Shown: positions 42,815 through 51,067 of the stretch, piece after piece | Position numbering within the stretch: position 1 is the first letter of the stretch | How the letters are laid out: each line of letters begins with the position of its first letter | Assembly (NCBI GenBank): GCA_035559535.1 | Contig: DATMBG010000033.1 | Coordinates: 125,573-180,378 of the forward strand | Direction of reading: 5' to 3' | DNA from: Candidatus Limnocylindrales bacterium | GTDB taxonomy: Bacteria > Moduliflexota > Moduliflexia > Moduliflexales > JAUQPW01 | DNA: 54,806 nucleotides | Program-made: the position numbers and the translations under genes | The notes under the pieces: generated by a model | Told to the model about the DNA's origin: nothing | Seen by the model: only the letters and a program-made list of their open reading frames with translations | Databases searched by the model: none

Positions 42815-43198
42815 ATGGCTATAAGATACTGCTATAACCATACTCCAAGAGTTCAAATGGAGTTTTACGCTATTGATGGATATAAAGACCTTTATGAATG
42901 CCCTAACTGCGGCTATCGAGAAAGAACAGGTAACCGATTAGGACTCGGTATATTGGGCACAGCAACACTGGCTTTTAGCCTGGGAATGGGTCTTTTTGCC
43001 TTTTTAAGCTCTGCCTTCAAAGAATTAGAGAAAAATAAAAATATCCAACAACAAAAAACGGTAAAAAGTACTCCGAAACAACAGCCGGTACTACCTGGGT
43101 TTAGAAATATTTTCTGTCAGCGCTGCGAGCAACAAATCCCGAGTTATAGTAATTTTTGCCCTTTCTGCGGAATGAAAAGAGCTAACTACGTAAAATAA
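42815..43198 (+). CDS. Membrane protein with two zinc ribbons
   Basis: A 127-residue protein. A CxxC pair appears in 'LYECPNCGYRERTG' near the N-terminus, one hydrophobic helix follows at about 43-68 ('LGLGILGTATLAFSLGMGLF'), then a basic Gln/Lys-rich linker, and a C-terminal ribbon 'FCQRCEQQIPSYSNFCPFCG' with two CxxC pairs. Such ribbons usually bind zinc and serve as scaffolds. The function is unknown. It stands alone between non-coding stretches. Confidence 0.65.
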   Translation: MAIRYCYNHTPRVQMEFYAIDGYKDLYECPNCGYRERTGNRLGLGILGTATLAFSLGMGLFAFLSSAFKELEKNKNIQQQKTVKSTPKQQPVLPGFRNIFCQRCEQQIPSYSNFCPFCGMKRANYVK

Positions 43199-43381
43199 TT
43201 CTCCTCTTGAACTCCTGTTAAGTTATGGAAACTTCCCGGCTTAAATTAAATTCGTCCTTTTGGATCCTTTATTAACTCAAGATTTCCTTGACTCCTTCAG
43301 GTCCAGGTATAAGAATATAAAGCAGGTAGCAGAATGGGATTTTAATAATATCTTAAAAAAATAAATAAAGGAGTGGAGAGT

Positions 43382-43567
43382 ATGTGCGGAATCAATGTTG
43401 CCCATTTTACAAATCAAAAAAAGGAAGTCACAACCAGGCTGGATGAAAAAGCCGATACCGGAAGCAGGGATCTGAAAGAACTTTTCCATACTCCCAACGG
43501 AAACGATCCCAAAGGCTTGCCGGAGAAACCAAAGATCGAAGAAGGAGAAGTCGTTCAGAAAAAGTAA
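43382..43567 (+). CDS. Small charged protein of unknown function
   Basis: A 61-residue, highly charged and probably disordered protein ('MCGINVAHFTNQKKEVTTRL', tail rich in Glu, Lys and Pro). I chose the ATG at 43382; AAAGGAG at 43366-43372 lies upstream, and a GTG at 43373 is also in frame. No domain is recognised. An octamer palindrome follows 24 bp after the stop. Confidence 0.45.
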   Translation: MCGINVAHFTNQKKEVTTRLDEKADTGSRDLKELFHTPNGNDPKGLPEKPKIEEGEVVQKK

Positions 43568-43590
43568 AAATGAAGGGATGTAGGAGTGTG

Positions 43591-43684
43591 GGGGTGTGGG
43601 AGTGTGGACGTATAAGTACTTAGTCTCCCATACCCCCATACCCCCACACTCCCATACTTCCATACTCTCACACTCCCACACCCC
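43591..43684. repeat. Octamer-based palindromic repeat, copy 7
   Basis: GGGGTGTGGGAGTGTG (43591-43606) pairs perfectly with 43669-43684. The right side is longer than the left, with extra CCCATACC-type octamers. It fills the gap between two convergent genes. Confidence 0.85.
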
Positions 43685-43695
43685 TCTCTTCTCCT

Positions 43696-45375
43696 TCAGG
43701 ATCTGTTTAAGGCTACAAAAGTATCCGTAGCGATTTTAATCTTATCTCCTTCCTTTATAAACTGTTGCCCGGAGGTTATCACTTGTTCGCCTTCTTGGAT
43801 ACCTCGAACCACCTCAATAAGTCCATCCATGGAAAGACCTACCTCAATAAGGCGTTTCCGAACTATAAAATCAGGGTCAACTACCAATACCATACATGGA
43901 TCTGCCGGATGGATAAGGGCTGTTTTTGGAATAACAGGGGCCAATCGTTTATTTTGAAATCGGGCATGGGCAAATACTCCGGGCTTGAGCGCTAAATTCG
44001 GGTTTGAAATTTTAACATACACTTTCAACTCTGGCTTCGATGGGTTCTGTTCGATCTTAATCACCGTCCCTTCTAAAACAGCTTCTGCAGGATCTTCTAC
44101 TACAATGCGAGCCGGTTGACCGGTATAAACAGAAGGATTTGACTCTGAGCCAATCCCTGCTATTACCACGGCAGGGTCAACAACACCCAGGGTTAAAAGG
44201 TTACGGGAAGAGCCTTCATAGGGAGTCATCACTTCTCCGGGGTGGATATTTTGCTCGATTACGATTCCACTGACCGGTGCTTTTACGGTGGTATGGGTCA
44301 GGTTATACTGAATTTGAGTTCGTCTGGCAAAAGCGGTGGTATAATTGGCTTCGGCTGCTGCCAGCTCGGATTGAAGGGTTGCTTCTTCATTTTTTAATTG
44401 ATTCTGGGCCTTTACAAGATTTTCCAGGGCCTGGGTATAGGCAAGCTCTGCTACGGCCTGTTCCGATCGGTTCAGTACCTTTTCATTGGCCATAGCATTT
44501 CGGGCTTTGATCGCGGCTTCTAAGGCCAGCTTATAAGTCGCTTCTGCCGAAGTTACCATAGATCGATTTATAACACTTTCATGGGTTAAGGTATTTTTAG
44601 CTCTAACAAAATCCTCTAATAACCGCCGGTTGTTAAATTCTGCAGGAGCAGGTTCTGAAGATTTGGAAATCTCCCTGGTACGGATACTCCGAAGGACCTC
44701 CTCAGCTTGTTGAAAGGCTGCAACCAACTCCCCATGTCGGGCCTCCTGGATTTTCTTGATCTCCTCCAGCCTGGCCTTTGCACTTTCTACTTCCCCTTCT
44801 GCCCGATGAACCGCGGCAACCCTTTCTTCATGACGCGTTGCCTGGGTCTTCTGAATCTCCTCTAACCTGGCCTTTGCACTCTTCACCTCATCCTCTGCCC
44901 GATGAACCGCGGCAACCCTTTCTTCATGACGCGTCGCCTGGGTCTTCTGAATCTCCTCTAACCTGGCCTTTGCGCTTTTCACCTCATCCTCTGCCTGCTT
45001 TAGCTCCAGCATCAACAGAGCCGGGTCCAACTCCAAGAGAACCTGACCCTCTTCAACATAATCGCCCAGATCCACATAAAGCGCTGCAATCCTGGCCCCC
45101 GGTATAGGTGTTGTGACGTGAACTTGCCAGGAAGGTTGAACTTCTATATCGGTACCTATTTCCTGGACCAGTTCTACCACTTTAACGGGTTGAACCTGGA
45201 CCGAGGTGAGAGAACCCATGTTTACGGAACTCTGAGCCTGGGAGTAAGAGTTCATGAGGTAAATCAAGAAACCGAGAAAACCGAAGAAAATTAAAAAACC
45301 TGTAATCAAAATTTTCCGGATTCGAGCTATTTTAAGCCTTTGTCTTTTTAAAACCAGATAATATTTCGGCTCCAT
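43696..45375 (-). CDS. HlyD/RND-type periplasmic adaptor protein with repeated coiled coil
   Basis: A 559-residue membrane-fusion protein, larger than the usual 350-450. Residues about 22-42 anchor it in the inner membrane. A barrel/lipoyl half ('TTPIPGARIAALYVDLGDYV', 'EEGQVLLELDPALL') precedes a long helical hairpin (about 120-350), then the second lipoyl half ('TVKAPVSGIVIEQNIHPGEV') and beta-barrel ('VYTGQPARIVVEDPAEAVLEG'). The hairpin contains 32-residue tandem copies 'RAEDEVKSAKARLEEIQKTQ...' encoded by a 96-bp DNA repeat. The protein would link an inner-membrane pump to an outer-membrane channel, but no pump or TolC-like gene is adjacent. Confidence 0.87.
   Translation of the reverse strand: MEPKYYLVLKRQRLKIARIRKILITGFLIFFGFLGFLIYLMNSYSQAQSSVNMGSLTSVQVQPVKVVELVQEIGTDIEVQPSWQVHVTTPIPGARIAALYVDLGDYVEEGQVLLELDPALLMLELKQAEDEVKSAKARLEEIQKTQATRHEERVAAVHRAEDEVKSAKARLEEIQKTQATRHEERVAAVHRAEGEVESAKARLEEIKKIQEARHGELVAAFQQAEEVLRSIRTREISKSSEPAPAEFNNRRLLEDFVRAKNTLTHESVINRSMVTSAEATYKLALEAAIKARNAMANEKVLNRSEQAVAELAYTQALENLVKAQNQLKNEEATLQSELAAAEANYTTAFARRTQIQYNLTHTTVKAPVSGIVIEQNIHPGEVMTPYEGSSRNLLTLGVVDPAVVIAGIGSESNPSVYTGQPARIVVEDPAEAVLEGTVIKIEQNPSKPELKVYVKISNPNLALKPGVFAHARFQNKRLAPVIPKTALIHPADPCMVLVVDPDFIVRKRLIEVGLSMDGLIEVVRGIQEGEQVITSGQQFIKEGDKIKIATDTFVALNRS
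44709..44996 (-). repeat. 96-bp in-frame tandem repeat in the adaptor gene
   Basis: Two nearly identical 96-bp units (44805-44900 and 44901-44996) and a more diverged third (44709-44804) encode 32 residues each, lengthening the coiled coil by about 9 heptads in total. Since 96 is a multiple of 3, copy-number changes would keep the frame. Confidence 0.85.
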
Positions 45376-45796
45376 AACCTGTCCTGAAAAGAGAATAGGA
45401 AGTATCTGGGGGTTGTTACACCCATTCTGACGGACTATATTGCCTAATCTCTCGCAGGAGTGACTGGCCCGTCACCCCGATTCCTTATCAGATCTGGTAT
45501 TACCGGTAATCTCCGGATGGGTAGAACCACCCTACTTCCCTTGTTTTTGGGTTTGTAAAAAAGCCTCTCCAAACTCCTTCTGCTTATAAGGGGTTAATTT
45601 ACTTTTGTCAATAAAAATTTTATATAACTTGGTTATTAATTTACGAAAATTAATTAAAATAAAAATTCAGTTGGAGTTTGTGAAAGTCGGGGTATTTAAG
45701 AAATCTTATTCTCCGGTATGGGAAGGAGAAACCGGGAGAAAAGAATCCTTTAGCAGGAGAGTTTGGCAGGAAGGGGCCACCGGATTTCTTACAAGA
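45376..45796. other. Intergenic region upstream of the adaptor gene
   Basis: About 420 bp, A+T-rich around 45600-45660. A short plus-strand frame here has no support. Nothing else is recognised before the terminator at 45798. Confidence 0.35.
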
Positions 45797-45797
45797 C

Positions 45798-45839
45798 AAA
45801 AAATCTCTCATCCCCAGGTAGAACCTGAGAATGAGAGAT
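45798..45839 (-). terminator. Intrinsic terminator of the 45850-46137 gene
   Basis: On the minus strand ATCTCTCAT (plus 45831-45839) and ATGAGAGAT (plus 45803-45811) pair, and the inner bases continue to pair (TCTC/GGGG with wobbles, AGGT/ACCT), giving a 17-bp stem with a 3-nt loop. A T-run of 6 follows (plus 45798-45803). It begins 11 bp after the stop codon. Confidence 0.85.
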
Positions 45840-45849
45840 GGGGATGGAT

Positions 45850-46137
45850 TTATTCTACAAATCGAACCTTGATACCTCTATGTTCCAGGTCTGTTAAAGC
45901 TTTTCGGACCGAGTCTTGGATGACTCTATCCAGACTATATCTTACCTGACTTAAAAGCAGCTCTTTGACCTGGTCTCGAATGTAATCTTTGTCCAGTTCG
46001 ATATTGAGTTTTTCTTCCAGCATCCTGAGGGATATGATAAACCCATCCATAATATTTGTAAACTCAGGAAAGATGCACTGTTCAAGCTCGTAATTATTAT
46101 ACTCAGATTGCAACCTTAGGGTAATCTCACCACTCAT
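45850..46137 (-). CDS. Small helical protein of unknown function
   Basis: A 95-residue protein with a strong RBS (AAAAGGAGATC before the ATG). It is predicted mostly helical and acidic: 'LEQCIFPEFTNIMDGFIISL', 'MLEEKLNIELDKDYIRDQVK' and 'SLDRVIQDSVRKALTDLEHR'. No membrane segment or known motif is visible. It follows polA by 105 bp in the same direction and is closed by a strong intrinsic terminator, so it probably ends the polA transcript or has its own. Confidence 0.7.
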   Translation of the reverse strand: MSGEITLRLQSEYNNYELEQCIFPEFTNIMDGFIISLRMLEEKLNIELDKDYIRDQVKELLLSQVRYSLDRVIQDSVRKALTDLEHRGIKVRFVE

Positions 46138-46242
46138 AAGATCTCCTTTTCAGATGTAGGCGCAGCCCTAATGGGATACCTATGGGACTGTTTCTACAAA
46201 AAACAACTTCTAAGAAATATCCATTTACTATTTAGATAAAAA

Positions 46243-48933
46243 TCAATCATTCCAGTTCCTACCCACATGAATATCTACTTTAATAGGTACAGACAATTCC
46301 AGAACCGTCTCCATACCTTCCTTAATCAGGGGTTTAACCAGTTCGACCTGGTTTTCAGGTACTTCAAAGACCAATTCGTCATGAACCTGCAAAATCATTT
46401 TAACTTCCGGAAATTTCTCTTTTAACTGCCGGTGAATTCGGATCATGGCAAGCTTAATCATATCGGCAGCGGTTCCCTGAATAGGAGTATTGGTGGCGGT
46501 TCGTTCCCCAAATTGTCGGGTACTCCAATCCTTGCTTTTGATTTCCGGGATATATCGGATTCGATTAAGCAAGGTCGTCACATAGCCTTCGGTTCGGGCC
46601 TTTTCTATCATTTTGTCCAGATATCTTTTAACACCTACATATCGGGCAAAATAGTTATTGATATACTGCTGAGCTTCCTTCGTGGAAATTCCTAAATCTT
46701 TAGAGAGGCTGAAACTTCCGATTCCATAAATAATTCCGAAATTGACGGCCTTTGCTTTCCGACGGAGTTCCGGGGTCATCTTGGAGGCATCTTTAACACC
46801 CAGGACTTCGATGGCCGTTCGGGTATGAATATCTTCATCCCGGCGGAAGGCCTCGATCAGTTTTTCATCTCCCGAAAGATGGGCTAAAATCCTCAATTCG
46901 ATTTGAGAATAGTCTGCCGACAGGAGAAGATACCCATCGGCGGGAATAAACGCCTGGCGGATACGACGACCGATAGGAGTCCGAATGGGAATATTTTGTA
47001 AGTTGGGATCACTACTGCTTAAACGGCCTGTAGCCGTCACAGTCTGGTTGTACGAGGTATGAATCCTCCCTGTCTGAGGGTGAACCATCTTCGGAAGAGC
47101 ATCCACATAGGTGGATTTGAGCTTCGAGAGCTGTCGATACTCTAAAATTTTGGAAGGGAGGGGATGCCCCTTGGCTAACTCTTCCAGGACATCCACATCG
47201 GTCGAGTACCCGGTTTTAGTTTTCCGGATGACCGGAAGTTTTAATTTCTCAAAAAGGATTTCTCCCAGTTGCTTCGGGGAATTCACATTAAATTCAACAC
47301 CGGCCAGGGTATAGATCTCTGAACTGAGTCGATCCAGCTCCTGGTCCAGTTCTTGGGATAAAACCGAAAGAAGGTTCAGATCGATCCGTACTCCATTCCG
47401 CTCCATCTGAGCCAGCACCTCAACCAGGGGCATTTCTACCTGATAAAAAAGTTTCTCCAGGTTTTTCTGTTGTAATTGGGGGCGCAGATGTTGAGTCAAC
47501 TGGAATACCAGATCTGCATCTTCACAACTATAACAGGCCACCTGATCTATAGGAGCCTGATCCATGGTAATCGCCTTAACCCCCGAGCCGACAACCTGTT
47601 TATAGGTCAAATTCCGCTTATATCCCAGATACTCCAGGGTGATATCTTCCAGATTATGGGTATGGCGGGAAGGGTTAAGGAGATAAGAAGCAATCATGGT
47701 GTCAAAATCCAGTCCTTGAAGATCGATCCCATAATTGGCAAGAACGATCTTATCGTATTTCATATTCTGGCCGTATTTAGCGATTTGAGCATCTTCCAGG
47801 AGTGGCTTCAACTTCGTCAGAACCTCTTTCAGATCCAGTTGAGCTGGAGTGTTTTCAGAGGTATGACCTACTGGGATGTAGAAAGCCTGGTTGGGTTTGA
47901 CCGAGAAAGAAATACCCACCAATTTCGCCCACATAGGCTCCGGGTGGGTTGTTTCGGTATCTATGGCAAATCCCTGGGAAGCCTTTAACGTATTGACTAT
48001 TTTATCTAATTGGGAGTGGGATAAAACGGTTACATATTCCTTAGAAGGGTTATTTTCAATTTTCTCCTCAGGGATCATCTCTTTCAAGATACTTTGGAAC
48101 TCTAATTCTTGAAGGAGGGGAATTAATTCCGATCGATTAGGTTCGGAGAGACGAAACTCTTCTAGATTCCATTCCACAGGGACATGAGTGTCTAAAGTCA
48201 CCAATTCTTTACTTTTTAAAGCCACTTCACCGTATTGTTTTAAATTTTCTCGTTGCCTGGCATTTTTGATTTTATCGACGTTTCGGAGAAGTTCTTCCAC
48301 AGAACCATATTCCTGGATAAGCTTACCCGCCGTCTTTTCCCCGATACCCGGGACCCCTGGAACATTATCGCTCTGATCTCCCATCAATCCCAGAACATCT
48401 GGAATTTTCTCAGGTTCCACACCATACCGTTCCTTGACCTTTTCCACGTCATAAAGGACCCGGTGACCCATACGTTCACTTACGACCTGGATTTTATCTG
48501 AGACCAATTGGAGGAAATCTTTGTCCGGGCTGAAGATAATGGTACGAATTCCCATCTGTTCAGCTTTTTTGGCCAGTGTTCCAATCACATCATCCGCTTC
48601 ATACCCCGGAATCTCCAGGATAGGGATATTAAGGGCCCGAATAAATCTCTTAATGTAAGGAATCTGTTGGACGAGGTCTGAAGGCATTCTGGAACGTTGG
48701 GCCTTATAGGCTGTAAACAACTCATGTCGAAAGGTAGGGGTCGCTGCATCGAAAACAACCGCCATATATTCAGGTTTCTCCTCTTTAAGAAGTTTCAGAA
48801 TGATCCGGGAAAAGCCTAGAATAGCCCAGGTAGGAAGACCCGTTGAAGTAGATAGGGGAGTCTGAATGGCATAATAAAGCCGGTAAATACTAGAATTTCC
48901 ATCTATTAGATATAAGGTTGGAGGTGAATCCAT
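46243..48933 (-). CDS. polA: DNA polymerase I
   Basis: An 896-residue three-domain repair and Okazaki-fragment polymerase. Residues about 1-260 are the 5'-3' exonuclease/FEN domain ('LYLIDGNSSIYRLYYAI', 'IPGYEADDVIGTLA', 'GLMGDQSDNVPGVPGIGEKT'). Residues about 300-490 are a 3'-5' proofreading domain that keeps its acidic residues ('GFAIDTETTHPEPMW', 'KYGQNMKYDKIVL', 'YSCEDADLVFQL'), so proofreading is likely active. The C-terminal family A polymerase has 'LSADYSQIELRILAHLSGD', 'RRKAKAVNFGIIYGIGSFS' and 'ILQVHDELVFEV'. No insertion or intein is seen. Confidence 0.97.
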   Translation of the reverse strand: MDSPPTLYLIDGNSSIYRLYYAIQTPLSTSTGLPTWAILGFSRIILKLLKEEKPEYMAVVFDAATPTFRHELFTAYKAQRSRMPSDLVQQIPYIKRFIRALNIPILEIPGYEADDVIGTLAKKAEQMGIRTIIFSPDKDFLQLVSDKIQVVSERMGHRVLYDVEKVKERYGVEPEKIPDVLGLMGDQSDNVPGVPGIGEKTAGKLIQEYGSVEELLRNVDKIKNARQRENLKQYGEVALKSKELVTLDTHVPVEWNLEEFRLSEPNRSELIPLLQELEFQSILKEMIPEEKIENNPSKEYVTVLSHSQLDKIVNTLKASQGFAIDTETTHPEPMWAKLVGISFSVKPNQAFYIPVGHTSENTPAQLDLKEVLTKLKPLLEDAQIAKYGQNMKYDKIVLANYGIDLQGLDFDTMIASYLLNPSRHTHNLEDITLEYLGYKRNLTYKQVVGSGVKAITMDQAPIDQVACYSCEDADLVFQLTQHLRPQLQQKNLEKLFYQVEMPLVEVLAQMERNGVRIDLNLLSVLSQELDQELDRLSSEIYTLAGVEFNVNSPKQLGEILFEKLKLPVIRKTKTGYSTDVDVLEELAKGHPLPSKILEYRQLSKLKSTYVDALPKMVHPQTGRIHTSYNQTVTATGRLSSSDPNLQNIPIRTPIGRRIRQAFIPADGYLLLSADYSQIELRILAHLSGDEKLIEAFRRDEDIHTRTAIEVLGVKDASKMTPELRRKAKAVNFGIIYGIGSFSLSKDLGISTKEAQQYINNYFARYVGVKRYLDKMIEKARTEGYVTTLLNRIRYIPEIKSKDWSTRQFGERTATNTPIQGTAADMIKLAMIRIHRQLKEKFPEVKMILQVHDELVFEVPENQVELVKPLIKEGMETVLELSVPIKVDIHVGRNWND

Positions 48934-49285
48934 ACTTAATTTATCCCACCTTTCTGAAGGAAAGTCAAGGATTTATTTGGGTAGAAAATACTTTAAGTTG
49001 GGGTAGTTTTTCTGTTTTATTGGAGAGAAGGAAGAGGATTCTGAAAAACGGGGTGGTAAGGCATGGGCGCCGGGATAAGAGTGAGATCCAGGAAGGGCCC
49101 CCTTTAATGTCAAACGAGATGTTTAACCTACTAACCTTCCCCCGCCTGGCAGGGGAAGGAACTTTGAAGTGGAGTTCCTTCCCCTGTGAAACCAGGGAGG
49201 GACCGGGTGAGGATGCCTTAACCTGGTGCGTATGGGGTTGTGGAGGAGCCGGTTCAAATACCGGCTCCCAGGGGAAGAGTCTATT
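48934..49285. other. Gap between polA and cyclase gene, mostly repeat
   Basis: A 352-bp gap between the polA start and the end of the next minus-strand gene. Copy B of the 164-bp repeat fills the centre. The open plus-strand frame across it is repeat-derived and not a gene. Confidence 0.5.
49067..49229 (-). repeat. 164-bp interspersed repeat, copy B
   Basis: In reverse complement this matches 6042-6205 along its full length, with the same internal palindromes. The two copies lie 43 kb apart in opposite orientation. Confidence 0.85.
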
Positions 49286-50383
49286 TTACCAGGCTACAAC
49301 CGGATTACCCGGTGATCCGGTAGCCCCTACCAATCTCAGGGGTGACCAGGCAAATAAAAATTCGTAGGCCTTTTCCTTGGATAACACCTCCAGATCCAGG
49401 TTTTCGAAATTACCTATTCCCCGACGGGCTACCAGATTCATGTGACAATAGGCAAAGGGTTCCGGAGCCGGATTTTTTGCAAAATCATAGGGCTCCAACC
49501 CCCAGGTATCAGAACCAATCATGGAAATCTTTTTGCTGGCCAGGTAGTCGCATACTTCTGGAGCCACCCCCGGCTCTCCGGAGCCAAACTCAGCATTAGC
49601 CTTGGCCATATCGGCCGGAGAAACCTTATCCGAGGGTCTTATTCCATCTGCATCCATATACCCCTTCCACAGTTGTATCCAACCGGTGCGAACCAGTACT
49701 ACATCTCCCTGGGTCGGTTCACCAATTCCTTCTTTTTGTAGAGCTGCCTTAAAATCGGCCATGGTAATGGTATAACCCTTTTCCAATCGCTCGACCCCTT
49801 TTAAGGCAGGAATGTCAATGAGAATGCCCCGGGTAAAGTAACCTTTATGGGCAATGGTCTCCACACCGTCATATTTTAATCCACGACCGTTGAAGGTATC
49901 CTGCAAACGATGGCCGTTATACATGTAATCTCCATCTTTCCAGCCCGGGACCCCTTGAATCCGAATCATGGGATGACCGATACTATCAAATTGGGTACCA
50001 ACCTGACCAATCTCTGCAACCAGAAACTCGTCATTGAAGGTCATCTTATATTGATCGCCTTGCCACTTAAAAGGGCCATGGAGTGGATTTCCGCCGCCAG
50101 GAATGGATAAGGCATAGGTACGACCGGGTACTAAGGGCATACCGTTATGATAGGGCATTCCAATGGTAATGGATTTTCCTTGTTTAACCAGTTTTGCTGC
50201 TTCAATCCTCTTCTGGGGTGTGATATAATTGGTCGCACCCGCCTGATCATCGGGACCAAACTCGCTGGGCCACCACTTTTCATCCACCGGATTGTTGGCT
50301 GCTAAAGCACGATCAGGTGTGGAAATAAATAGAAAGGCAACGACAAGGAGAGAAATTACGAAAATAGCTTTGATAATTTTCAT
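49286..50383 (-). CDS. Exported cyclase-family hydrolase (kynurenine formamidase-like fold), paralog 1
   Basis: A 365-residue cyclase-family (KynB/isatin-hydrolase-like) protein with a signal peptide (about residues 1-28, cleavage near 'ALAANN'). The metal motif HxGTHxDxxxH of the family reads 'QVGTQFDSIGHP' here: two His are replaced by Gln while Asp and the last His remain. 'GILIDIPALKGVERL' and 'QGDVVLVRTGWIQLWKGY' are typical fold elements. It probably hydrolyses an amide or lactone-type bond in the periplasm; the substrate is unknown. AGGAGG precedes the ATG. The paralog at 51068-52159 is closely similar. Confidence 0.87.
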   Translation of the reverse strand: MKIIKAIFVISLLVVAFLFISTPDRALAANNPVDEKWWPSEFGPDDQAGATNYITPQKRIEAAKLVKQGKSITIGMPYHNGMPLVPGRTYALSIPGGGNPLHGPFKWQGDQYKMTFNDEFLVAEIGQVGTQFDSIGHPMIRIQGVPGWKDGDYMYNGHRLQDTFNGRGLKYDGVETIAHKGYFTRGILIDIPALKGVERLEKGYTITMADFKAALQKEGIGEPTQGDVVLVRTGWIQLWKGYMDADGIRPSDKVSPADMAKANAEFGSGEPGVAPEVCDYLASKKISMIGSDTWGLEPYDFAKNPAPEPFAYCHMNLVARRGIGNFENLDLEVLSKEKAYEFLFAWSPLRLVGATGSPGNPVVAW

Positions 50384-50511
50384 ACCTCAACCTCCTACAA
50401 GGAACTAACATAGACTTCCCCCCCTACCTTGTTTCCTTAGGGTAGTGAGTCTATCTGGTAAAGGTTTCCGTTATTTAATCCTAGCTAAATAAGAAGAATT
50501 CTTTTCAGTAA

Positions 50512-50553
50512 TCAGGACTTCAGATGAAACCGTAAAGTTTTGTAAGTTGCCAT
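50512..50553 (-). other. Candidate 13-codon leader frame before cyclase 1
   Basis: ATG at 50551-50553 is preceded by AAAGGGGGTG and followed by 12 codons and TGA. The SD-like motif is only 2 nt from the ATG, which is tight. The same GGRGGTGATGG motif opens a short frame before the paralog (52331). Confidence 0.25.
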
Positions 50554-50928
50554 CACCCCCTTTCAAAGATCCCTTTTTACTCGGGAAATTTTTTAAAAGA
50601 TCGACCTCTCAAATTGACATGATTTGCATGTGGCGTCAACTACAAAGTTATTTTCTCTGAATAATTTGATCTCTCAATTTCCCAAAACGATCCTCTGTTA
50701 TTTGAAAAGGTACCCTCGGTTACGTTCTATCTGCCGTATTACGATTTTTATATTCGTAATACTCTTCCCTGTCAACTCTAAACTTTCATTCTTTTATCTT
50801 TTTATGGAATTGGGTATCTTTGTTCTACGAAAAGAGGAGCAAGAAATCCTCTCCTGAAGGAATTTTGCCGTTGTTCTTTTTATTTATTTTAAATGAACAG
50901 CGATAGAGGATACCGCATAAACATGTAC

Positions 50929-50975
50929 GGGCGGAAGGCCTTCCGCCCCATGTACGGGCGGAGGGCCCTCCGCCC
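50929..50975. repeat. Two tandem 20-nt palindromes
   Basis: GGGCGGAAGGCCTTCCGCCC (50929-50948) and GGGCGGAGGGCCCTCCGCCC (50956-50975) are each perfect palindromes, separated by 7 nt. They belong to the GTA(C/G)GGGC palindrome family seen at 8623 and 27576. Confidence 0.85.
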
Positions 50976-51067
50976 CTACCGACATGGAAATTTTTGATGG
51001 GAGAAAAGACGGTCATCAGGGGAATGGGAGCCGGAGGTGCCCCAGGCTCTTATAGAGAACAGGTGTC

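Larger units (their letters stand above)
50384..51067. other. Leader and repeat region between the cyclase paralogs
   Basis: A 684-bp gap. It holds a candidate short leader frame with SD-like sequence (50512-50553), two 20-nt perfect palindromes in tandem (50929-50948 and 50956-50975) and A+T-rich sequence. A 77-codon plus-strand frame near 50624 has no RBS or family support. Confidence 0.5.

Noticed and set aside
44709-44996. CRISPR-like or satellite repeat
   Set aside because: The units are in frame within a coiled-coil gene and encode 32-residue heptad-type repeats.
45605-45949. 114-codon plus-strand frame
   Set aside because: It runs through a strong minus-strand terminator and overlaps a better-supported minus-strand gene; no RBS or family.
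50624-50857. 77-codon plus-strand frame between the cyclase genes
   Set aside because: A+T-rich, Phe/Ile/Leu-rich chance frame with no RBS, in the promoter region of the minus-strand cyclase gene.
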